This document shows, in pieces, positions 1 through 7,773 of a DNA stretch of 9,530 bases (the stretch's first letter is position 1; each line of letters begins with the position of its first letter). Location of the stretch: NCBI GenBank assembly GCA_964474655.1, contig CAYYTU010000092.1:1-9530 (forward strand), read 5' to 3'. The stretch comes from CAYYTU01 sp964474655 (lineage in GTDB: Bacteria > Chloroflexota > Anaerolineae > B4-G1). Under the pieces are notes generated by a model. The model was not told the origin of the DNA. It searched no databases and saw only the letters and a program-made list of their open reading frames with translations. Position numbers and translations under genes: made by a program.

Positions 1-59
<59 letters not shown>

Positions 60-164
60 TCCATCAAGATGCATCTAATCCTTTTTTAGTGTTCATGTAA
101 CCTTAAATCAACGCTTTCCTGCTAGGATAACGCATAATGACAGATTGATTTGTTCGGTTAGATG

Positions 165-170
165 AGAGGG
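165..170 (+). promoter_or_regulatory. Ribosome binding site that selects ATG 177
   Basis: AGAGGG at 165-170 sits 6 nt before the ATG at 177. Two other in-frame ATGs (162 and 171) lie upstream of or directly against this purine run and cannot use it. Position 177 also gives the family-like N terminus MLVNDFLQNSAERFPDK. Confidence 0.5.
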
Positions 171-176
171 ATGGGT

Positions 177-1718
177 ATGTTAGTAAACGACTTTCTGCAA
201 AACAGCGCGGAGCGATTCCCCGATAAGGTGGCGTTGATCTGCGATGGCAAGCGCCTGACGTATGCTCAGATCGAGGAGCAGGCCAACCGCGTGGCGAACG
301 CTTTGCGGACGCTGGGCGTGCAGCGCGGCGATCGCGTGGCGATCTGGCTGCCCAACTCCGTGGAGGCCGTCGTCGCCATCTTCGCCACCCTCAAAGCCGG
401 CGGAACGTTCACCGTCCTCAATGCCACCACCAAGTTCGACAAGCTGGCTTACGTCCTGAACAACTGTACGGCCAAGGCCCTCTTTGCCCCAGGCCGCCAA
501 AGCGAGCAGGTGACCGATCTGTTCGACACTGTCCCTTCTCTCAGCTTCGCCGTTCAATGCGGCCCAGGTGGAACCGACGCGCATCCATCTATCCATCCCT
601 TTCCCCAATTGTTGGATGCTTACCCGGTTCATCGCCCGCCCTGCCCGACCATCGACATTGATCTGGCCTGCCTGATCTACACCTCGGGCAGCACCGGCGA
701 TCCCAAGGGCGTGATGTCGACGCACGCCAACGTCGTCTTCGCGGCATCTTCCATCATCGAATATCTTGAGAACGCGCCGGCGGACATTGTCATCAACGTG
801 CTGCCGCTGGCGTTCGATTATGGGCTTTACCAGCTGCTGATGGCTTTCAAGTTCGGCGGCACGCTGGTGCTGGAGCGCTCCTTCGCCTATCCGGCCGCGG
901 TCCTGAACCGCATCGCGGAGGAACAGGTGACCGGGTTACCCGGCGTGCCGACGCTCTTCGCGGTGCTGCTCCAGCTGGATCTGGACCGCTTCGACCTCTC
1001 CTCGCTGCGCTATCTGACCAACACCGCCGCGGCGCTGCCGGTGGAGCACATCCAGCAGCTGCGCGAGGCTTTCCCGTGGGCGCGCCTCTATTCGATGTAC
1101 GGACTCACGGAGAGCAAACGGACGCTCTATCTGCCGCCGGAGGAACTGGATCGGCGACCTGGCTCGGTGGGCATCCCCATCCTGGGCACCGAGGCCTGGG
1201 TCGAGGGCGAAGATGGCGAGCGCCTGCCCCCGGGCGAGGTGGGCGAGCTGGTGGTGCGCGGCTCCCACGTGATGCAGGGTTACTGGCGCGATCCCGAGGA
1301 GACGGCCAAGCGATACCGCCCCGGGCGCTATCCGGCGGAGAGGTTGCTCTGTACCGGCGATCTGTTCCGGATGGACGAGGAGGGTTTCTTCTACTTCGTC
1401 TCCCGCAAGGACGATATCATCAAGAGTCGCGGCGAAAAAGTCGCGCCCAAGGAAGTGGAGGGCGTGATCTACCAGATACCGGAGGTGGTGGAAGCAGCCG
1501 TGGTCGGCGTCCCCGATGACTTGCTGGGGCAGGCGATCAAGGCCTTCGTCGTTTGTGGCGATGGTCACAGTCTCAACGAGCGGGATGTGCTACGCCATTG
1601 CGCCCGGCATCTGGAGGACTTTATGGTGCCCAAATACGTCGAATTCCGCGACGCTCTGCCCAAGACGTCGTCGGGAAAGATCCGGACATCGTCACTGAGG
1701 GATGAGGCAGCGAGGTAA
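177..1718 (+). CDS. AMP-forming acyl-CoA synthetase/ligase (class I adenylate-forming)
   Basis: The 513-aa cytoplasmic enzyme should activate a carboxylate with ATP to an acyl-AMP and pass it to CoA or a carrier-protein thiol. All core motifs of the ANL superfamily are visible: P-loop YTSGSTGDPKG at residues 168-178, YGLTE at 308-312, TGD ending at Asp395, the hinge region with Arg410 (SRKDDIIKSRGEKV), and the C-terminal PKTSSGKI with catalytic Lys501. The length is normal and no key residue is missing. The N terminus and the segment LPPEELDRRPGSVGIPI after YGLTE resemble, from memory, the acyl-CoA ligases found in exosortase-A/exopolysaccharide loci (TIGR03098-like). It is the first gene of a three-gene operon; its stop lies 7 bp before the AsnB-like start. 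A fatty-acyl, aryl or amino-acid substrate cannot be distinguished by eye. The start at 177 is preferred over 162 because of ribosome-binding-site spacing. Confidence 0.9.
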   Translation: MLVNDFLQNSAERFPDKVALICDGKRLTYAQIEEQANRVANALRTLGVQRGDRVAIWLPNSVEAVVAIFATLKAGGTFTVLNATTKFDKLAYVLNNCTAKALFAPGRQSEQVTDLFDTVPSLSFAVQCGPGGTDAHPSIHPFPQLLDAYPVHRPPCPTIDIDLACLIYTSGSTGDPKGVMSTHANVVFAASSIIEYLENAPADIVINVLPLAFDYGLYQLLMAFKFGGTLVLERSFAYPAAVLNRIAEEQVTGLPGVPTLFAVLLQLDLDRFDLSSLRYLTNTAAALPVEHIQQLREAFPWARLYSMYGLTESKRTLYLPPEELDRRPGSVGIPILGTEAWVEGEDGERLPPGEVGELVVRGSHVMQGYWRDPEETAKRYRPGRYPAERLLCTGDLFRMDEEGFFYFVSRKDDIIKSRGEKVAPKEVEGVIYQIPEVVEAAVVGVPDDLLGQAIKAFVVCGDGHSLNERDVLRHCARHLEDFMVPKYVEFRDALPKTSSGKIRTSSLRDEAAR

Positions 1719-1725
1719 CAGCGAT

Positions 1726-3770
<2,045 letters not shown>

Positions 3771-3774
<4 letters not shown>

Positions 3775-4781
3775 AGCGATGCACTCAATGTGTTCTGCCG
3801 GAGACGTTTCCCGGCATTCAGTTCGATGAGGAGGGCGTCTGTCAGTACTGCCGGCGGCTGCCGGGTCCAGAGGTATTGGAGCGGCGGAGAGCGCGTCTTC
3901 GCAAGCGATTTGAGGATCTGGTCGCTCAAGTGCGCGATCGGGACGGCTACCATTGTTTGATGAGCTGGAGTGGGGGCAAGGACAGCACCTATACGCTCTG
4001 GGTGCTTAAGGAGCGGTATGACCTGCGTATCTTGGCTTTCACCTTTGATAATGGTTTCGTCTCGCCTGCTGCGCTGGACAATATGCGGACGGTGGCGGAG
4101 ATGTTGGCTGTGGATCATACGATTGTGAAGCCACGTTTCGATTGTCTGCGCCGTGTCTTTGTGGCTTCTACCAAGCCGGGTATGTATGCACCGCGGGCGC
4201 TGGAGCGCGCCAGTGGAATCTGCAACACGTGTATGGCGCTGGCAAAGGGGATCGGCTTGCGTCTGGCTCTGGAGAAGGATATTCCGATGCTGGCTTATGG
4301 CTGGTCGCCGGGGCAGATTCCGATGGCCTCGGCCGTCTTCCACGTCACTCCTCAGATGTTGCAGGCCACGATCGATGCGGCAATGTCACCTTTGCAGGTG
4401 GTCGTGGGGGATGCGATAGTGCCTTACTTCCCGGAGAACGGTCATCTGGGCAGCAGGGAGCTGCCCTATAACGTATCTCCGCTGGCGTTCCTGAGCTACG
4501 ATGAGGAGGTGGTGCTCAAGCGGCTGCGGATGTTGGGTTGGGAACGTCCTCGCGATACGGACCCCAATTCGACCAATTGTTTGCTCAACAGCTTCGCCAA
4601 TCTGGTCCACTCTGAGCAGCTGGGGTATCATCCCTACGTGATGGAGCTGGCCGGGCTGGTGCGGAATGGTCATATGAGCCGCGAGGAGGCGCTGGAGCGG
4701 CTGGCGGCCCCGGTTCTGCCTGAGATTGTTTCGGCGGTGGAGGCCAAACTCGGGATGCCGATTTCTGATCGGCATAAATAG
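3771..4781 (+). CDS. PP-loop N-acetyl-sugar amidotransferase-like protein (WbpG/PseA/WbuX type)
   Basis: The 336-aa cytoplasmic protein begins MKRCTQCVLPETFPGIQFDE, the hallmark start of this family. Four cysteines in two CxxC pairs (C4/C7 and C24/C27) probably bind a metal. The ATP-pyrophosphatase loop SGGKDS is at residues 67-72, a third CxxC (CNTC) at 151-154, and DTDPNSTNC, ending at Cys270, near the C terminus. Known relatives (WbpG, PseA) adenylate an N-acetyl group on a nucleotide sugar and replace oxygen with ammonia to give an acetamidino sugar for O-antigen or flagellin glycans. They receive ammonia from HisH/HisF-like partners, which are not seen here. The start overlaps the asnB stop by four bases (ATGA), so translation is probably coupled. 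The family assignment is firm; the exact substrate, and whether nitrogen or sulfur is transferred, is not. Confidence 0.85.
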
Positions 4782-4782
4782 A

Positions 4783-4811
4783 ACAAGAGGGCTTGATTGA
4801 AGCCCTCTTGT
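4783..4811 (+). terminator. Perfect 12-bp hairpin after the operon
   Basis: ACAAGAGGGCTT (4783-4794) pairs exactly with AAGCCCTCTTGT (4800-4811) across the loop GATTG, starting 2 nt after the last stop codon. There is no T-run after it, so it may act as an mRNA-end stabiliser or weak terminator; the next hairpin has the T-run. Confidence 0.6.
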
Positions 4812-4837
4812 GCGCCTGTGCGCGTCAGTTCGGTCCC

Positions 4838-4868
4838 AAGCCAGCGAGCGGTCAAGCGCTGGCTTTTA
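4838..4868 (+). terminator. Second hairpin with a short T-run
   Basis: AAGCCAGCG (4838-4846) pairs perfectly with CGCTGGCTT (4857-4865), followed by TTTTA at 4864-4868. The stem is 9 bp with a 10-nt loop. It is the better intrinsic terminator candidate for the plus-strand operon. Confidence 0.55.
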
Positions 4869-4993
4869 CTTCGTCGGATACTGTTTCGTCGGTTGTCAGC
4901 TCGTCGGGCACCGATTTGTCAGGTGTGAGGTTAGCTACCTATCACTTTCACCAAGGAATTGAGCGTAAAGAAAAGAGCGCCAGACTACTATTG

Positions 4994-5161
4994 CGTCATT
5001 CCGAGCGAGCGGAAGGCCCTACGTGCCTGTAGCGAATCGAGGAATCTCGCTTTTTGAACCGAAGATCGCTCTCAAGCGGGCAGATTCCTTGGTTCGAGGC
5101 TGCTCACCACAGATGACTTCGTTTCTCCCGCCCCGCTCGGAACACCGCGCTCGGAATGACG
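4994..5161. repeat. Foldback (inverted) interspersed repeat, about 168 bp
   Basis: The ends are a perfect 14-bp inverted repeat: CGTCATTCCGAGCG at 4994-5007 and CGCTCGGAATGACG at 5148-5161. A second inner inverted pair is CGAATCGAGGAATCT (5033-5047) against AGATTCCTTGGTTCG (5082-5096), matching at 13 of 15 positions. CGCTCGGAA occurs twice near the right end (5134-5142 and 5148-5156). The words CATTCCGAGCG and GAGGAATCTC are known to me from interspersed repeats in many bacterial genomes, often mistranslated as RHSER-type peptides. No transposase is present. It lies between the operon terminators and the 3' end of the response regulator gene. It could be a MITE or REP-like element; copy number cannot be judged from one window. 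Confidence 0.7.
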
Positions 5162-5190
5162 ATAGATCCGAAAACCAAAGTGATAGGCGG

Positions 5191-5895
5191 CTAGGGGGTG
5201 AGGTGGAAATCTCCTTGGCCGGCGAAGTAGTAACCCAATCCCCAGCGGGTGCGGATATATTGGGGTTTGGATGGATCCTCCTCTATTTTCTGCCGCAGAT
5301 AACGGATGTAGACGCTCAGGTAGCTTTCCTCCTCTGAGTATTCCGGTCCCCAGGCGCTGGTGAGTAGCTCTTCGTGCGGCACGACCTGCCCCTGGTAGCT
5401 GACCAGGCACATCAAGAGGCGCGTCTCGGTCGGCGTGAGGTGGATCGTTTTCCCTTGCCGCCTGACGATGCTGTTCTTGAGATCGATGTGGAGAGCGCCG
5501 TCGTCGTAGGCCTCGCGCCATACCTCTGAGGCGCGTGTGCGGCGCAGCACGGCGTGGATGCGGGCTTTCAGCTCCTCGAGGCTGCATGGCTTCTTCAGAT
5601 AATCGTCGGCCCCGATCGAGAGCCCCTTGAGAAGATCAGTTTCGCCCGTCTTGGCTGTGAGCATAATGATCGGAGTCTCGGATATGTAGCGCAGGCGTCG
5701 ACAGGTGAGCCAACCATCCATCCCGGGCATCATGATGTCCAGAATGACGAGATTGGGACGACTATGGTAGGCTTTACGTAGCCCCTCTTCGCCGCTACTG
5801 GCGGTGATGACCTGGAAGCCGTCTTTCTCCAATCCAAGACGTAATAGTTTGACCAGTCCGGGATCATCGTCAATTATCAGAATTGTCTTCTGCAT
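5191..5895 (-). CDS. OmpR/PhoB-family response regulator (DNA-binding)
   Basis: The 234-aa cytoplasmic transcription factor has a receiver domain at residues 1-120 and a winged-helix output domain at about 125-230. Receiver residues are intact: acidic pocket D9/D10, phosphoacceptor Asp53 (VILDIMMPGMDGW), Thr80 and Lys102 (DDYLKKP). The residue after KP is Cys where Phe is usual, a minor departure. The output domain shows LTPTETRLLMCLV, the recognition-helix region EESYLSVYIRYLRQKIE, and the wing RTRWGLGYYFA typical of OmpR-type proteins. ATG 5895 is chosen over the in-frame ATG at 5928 because GAGGAGAG lies just upstream of it and MQKTILIIDDD is the normal receiver start. No histidine kinase is adjacent, so its signal and targets are unknown. 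Confidence 0.93.
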   Translation of the reverse strand: MQKTILIIDDDPGLVKLLRLGLEKDGFQVITASSGEEGLRKAYHSRPNLVILDIMMPGMDGWLTCRRLRYISETPIIMLTAKTGETDLLKGLSIGADDYLKKPCSLEELKARIHAVLRRTRASEVWREAYDDGALHIDLKNSIVRRQGKTIHLTPTETRLLMCLVSYQGQVVPHEELLTSAWGPEYSEEESYLSVYIRYLRQKIEEDPSKPQYIRTRWGLGYYFAGQGDFHLTP

Positions 5896-5902
5896 TATCG
5901 TT

Positions 5903-5910
5903 CTCTCCTC
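5903..5910 (-). promoter_or_regulatory. Ribosome binding site of the response regulator gene
   Basis: Read on the minus strand, GAGGAGAG at 5910-5903 precedes ATG 5895 with 7 nt between. This decides the start against the upstream in-frame ATG at 5928. Confidence 0.7.
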
Positions 5911-5966
5911 AGGTTGTATGAGCCGCAACCTACTTTTGTAAGGAGGTTCTCATCTACTTCTAAGAT

Positions 5967-6019
5967 ATTGTAATAGAGGAATGTCTCATTGAGGTGAACG
6001 TGGGGTAAGAATAAGGTAA
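5967..6019 (-). promoter_or_regulatory. Possible promoter and 11-bp-period operator of the response regulator gene
   Basis: On the minus strand, TACAAT (5972-5967) resembles a -10 box. No good -35 is seen at 16-18 bp; TTCACC lies 20 bp away. Just upstream are two direct repeats TTACC (6019-6015 and 6008-6004) with an 11-bp period, the spacing used by OmpR/PhoB dimers on DNA. A weak -35 with an upstream activator box fits an autoregulated promoter, but this is inference from short motifs. Confidence 0.3.
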
Positions 6020-6041
6020 AAAAGCTCCTTTGGAGGCAAGT

Positions 6042-6068
6042 TTGACCGGAGTTGGTCATTGCGGTCAA
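6042..6068. repeat. Three TGACC/GGTCA half-sites
   Basis: TTGACCG (6042-6048) and CGGTCAA (6062-6068) form a perfect 7-bp inverted repeat, with a further GGTCA at 6054-6058 between them. The half-site centres are 11 and 9 bp apart. It could be an operator or a small hairpin; no bound factor can be named. Confidence 0.35.
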
Positions 6069-6076
6069 TGTCTTCG

Positions 6077-6332
6077 ATGGGGTTTGTCCCTATGTGCGGC
6101 AGTAAGGCTCGTAGCGGGTTTGTAACCTGTGTTTTTGGTGACCCATAAAGACTTCAGCACCACTTATGGTCAGGCAGTGGGGTTTGCAACCCCACTGGAG
6201 CAAGAATTTCTACACATCAACGCTTAAATTGACGCGCATAGGATTCCCCTCCCCCCCCTGCTGACCAATTCGTCCTCGGAGCGGGGTTGTAGCCCGCCCC
6301 GAGGGACCTGAAGCCTGGGTGTGAACCCAAGG
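6077..6332. repeat. Cluster of short hairpin repeats in the 483-bp intergenic region
   Basis: The region between 5896 and 6378 has no supportable gene but carries a run of hairpins. They are: ATGGGG/CCCTAT (6077-6093, imperfect); CGGGTT TGT AACCTG (6115-6129); GACCCATAA/TTATGGTC with one bulge (6140-6171); the perfect 10-bp stem CAGTGGGGTT/AACCCCACTG with loop TGC (6175-6197); CCTCGG-GCGGG/CCCGC-CCGAGG (6274-6304); and CCTGGGT/ACCCAAGG with a bulge (6314-6332). Several share the core GGGTTTG(T/C)AACCC, suggesting copies of one palindromic family. They lie 3' of the minus-strand secreted-protein gene and 5' of the regulator, so some may stop or shield transcripts. A C8 run at 6251-6258 is also present. 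Confidence 0.6.
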
Positions 6333-6378
6333 ATGTCGGGTTGGTGCGTATGCAGGGAGATCTTCCTCAATTTCGGCG

Positions 6379-7509
6379 CTACTTTCCCCCAGGTTTGTCG
6401 CAAGTTGAGTCCATATACCACGGTTGCGCGCCGCCGATTGGCGGCAGCTCGATCACTTGGAAGTCTGAGGCTGTGAGGGTGTGGAGAGCGCGCCTGTCCT
6501 CATAATCGAAGAGGCCTTCCCAATCGCCATTGCTCTGGAAGTAGACGCTCAATGAGCGGGAATCGTTTTCGTCCCCCAGGTACATCCCGTACTCCTTCAT
6601 CGCCTGGGCCACGATTCTGGCTCCGCGTGGGAAGTGTGAGATGTCTGTGGAGGGCTTGAGCTGTAGCCTGGCGCCCAGTGGCAAGACGTTGTCGGCCCCG
6701 CTGTTGTTATGGTCGGCTCCTTTGGAGGCCGGGTAGACGAATTGGTCGGCTCCGTCCCGCGCGTCAAAGGCAAAGACCAGAGCGTGACGGATCTCTCCGG
6801 CCTCTATCTCCTCTGGTCTGATCAGTCCGGCGGTCAGCGGGAAGCCGGATTCCCGACAGGCCGGTTCCCCCGGCGATCTGACGCCAGAGTTGGAGACGTC
6901 ATATTCGGCTCCTGTGCCGCTGGTGAGGTCAGGATATTCCCCCTGCAATCTCCAGAAGCTCCACTCTTGTTCACTTTCCTTATCCACGAGGCATAAGTGT
7001 GAGTCCCCAGCTGGATCAGGCTCGGCGAATTCCGGGATGGGGGCTGTAAGGTCTTGTCCCCAGCTGGTATGGGCAGGCACGTGGATTTCCGGCGGGTAGG
7101 GATTCATCTCGTCGACGAAGTAAAGGGGGATGGACCACGCGGAGATGTTGCAGCCGAGAGGGACCTCGCCGAAGCCACCGATTTCTGTGTAGTATTGGTT
7201 CAGGTAGGTGATGAATGCGTCTGAGTTGGGGTCGATTGGTGGGTTCTTCCCAAGGGGGATGTTCCAGGGGCTTTCCTCGTTGAAGGGGCGCCATATCTCT
7301 TGCGGCGGGTTGAGGTTGGGGCCGATGTAGTTTCGCAACAGCGCAGGGAGGTAGAGATGGTTGGTTTCTGATGGGGCCAGTGTAGCGCTGGCTGCATAGG
7401 CTGGGTGTGTATACTGTGTCGAAGTCGAAACGAGAGTCAAGATCGCAACGCTGATTGCTATGAGGGCCAAGCTTACGGCGCTGTATCTTTGCTTCAGATG
7501 GAGTTTCAT
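6379..7509 (-). CDS. Secreted protein of unknown function with YLP motif
   Basis: The 376-aa protein starts with a clear signal peptide: basic MKLHLKQR, a hydrophobic core at about residues 10-28, and a likely cleavage after AYAA near residue 40. A short linker contains YLPALLRN (53-60), a motif I associate with Chloroflexota exported proteins. The remaining roughly 310 residues form one globular domain beginning RPFNEESPWNIPLG. It holds an apparently conserved core RHALVFAFDA (241-250), FVYPAS (257-262), LPLGARLQLKPSTDI (276-290) and ARIVAQAMKEYGMYLGD (297-313). That core resembles uncharacterised secreted proteins of actinobacteria and other groups, possibly acting on polysaccharide; I do not know a proven activity. 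Cysteines 120, 173, 218 and 370 could form disulfides. ATG 7509 is chosen over 7551 because AGGAGG lies 6 nt before it and the signal peptide begins there. Confidence 0.85.
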   Translation of the reverse strand: MKLHLKQRYSAVSLALIAISVAILTLVSTSTQYTHPAYAASATLAPSETNHLYLPALLRNYIGPNLNPPQEIWRPFNEESPWNIPLGKNPPIDPNSDAFITYLNQYYTEIGGFGEVPLGCNISAWSIPLYFVDEMNPYPPEIHVPAHTSWGQDLTAPIPEFAEPDPAGDSHLCLVDKESEQEWSFWRLQGEYPDLTSGTGAEYDVSNSGVRSPGEPACRESGFPLTAGLIRPEEIEAGEIRHALVFAFDARDGADQFVYPASKGADHNNSGADNVLPLGARLQLKPSTDISHFPRGARIVAQAMKEYGMYLGDENDSRSLSVYFQSNGDWEGLFDYEDRRALHTLTASDFQVIELPPIGGAQPWYMDSTCDKPGGK

Positions 7510-7515
7510 ATCCGG

Positions 7516-7521
7516 CCTCCT
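7516..7521 (-). promoter_or_regulatory. Ribosome binding site of the unknown secreted-protein gene
   Basis: The minus strand reads AGGAGG (7521-7516), 6 nt before ATG 7509. It sets the start 14 codons inside the longest open frame. Confidence 0.75.
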
Positions 7522-7696
7522 GTTGTGGATCAGTACAAAGCGGCCCAGCACGACAGGGCGATCGGAACAGCGGCTGTTTACGAGGCTTGGTATGAGAATG
7601 TTAGATTTTTGGATTTACATTTGGGGGTTTTGACATGAGGTTTGATTCGATTGCGCTGGAGAAAAGCATATATTCTCGGAAAAGTGAGGGGCTTCG

Positions 7697-7742
7697 GGTC
7701 GGTCTCCCGACTGGCCCAGAGGTGGCGGTCAGGAGACCGGTC
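7697..7742. repeat. Strong 46-nt hairpin, GGTCTCC/GGAGACC type
   Basis: GGTCGGTCTCC (7697-7707) pairs with GGAGACCGGTC (7732-7742) with two G-T wobbles, and the stem continues inward as GACTG (7709-7713) with CGGTC (7726-7730). It lies 32 bp after the stop of the SGNH-like gene on the minus strand, so it could end that transcript, although no T-run follows directly. A small hairpin, TTGCT/AGCAA (7750-7764), lies between the stop and this element. From memory, GGTC-GGAGACC palindromes recur in Chloroflexota intergenic DNA. Confidence 0.55.
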
Positions 7743-7773
7743 GAGGCCTTTGCTTGTTGAGCAAGTAGAAGCT

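Noticed and set aside
67..87. Palindrome AGATGCATCT followed by a T-run, as terminator of the upstream gene
   Set aside because: The 10-bp palindrome leaves only a 3-bp stem once a loop is formed, too weak for an intrinsic terminator; kept only as a possible protein site.
180..725. Minus-strand 181-codon open frame inside the ligase gene
   Set aside because: It is antisense to a gene with all ANL motifs; the translation is low-complexity Arg/Gly/His-rich and has no domain or start signal. The other long antisense frames over 936-1568, 1621-2349, 2974-3450 and 3726-4343 are rejected for the same reason.
4793..5032. 79-codon plus-strand frame after the operon
   Set aside because: It starts inside the terminator hairpin and ends in the foldback repeat; the LLLRHSERAEG tail is the familiar mistranslation of that repeat.
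6224..6421. 65-codon minus-strand frame in the hairpin cluster
   Set aside because: It overlaps the 3' end of the secreted-protein gene and translates palindromic repeats; there is no ribosome binding site or domain.
7630..7635. TTGACA, a consensus -35 box on the plus strand
   Set aside because: No -10 box at 16-18 bp (the nearest TATATT is over 30 bp away) and no plus-strand gene downstream.
7405..7638. 77-codon plus-strand frame over the start of the secreted-protein gene
   Set aside because: It is antisense to the signal-peptide region and contains no recognisable motif.
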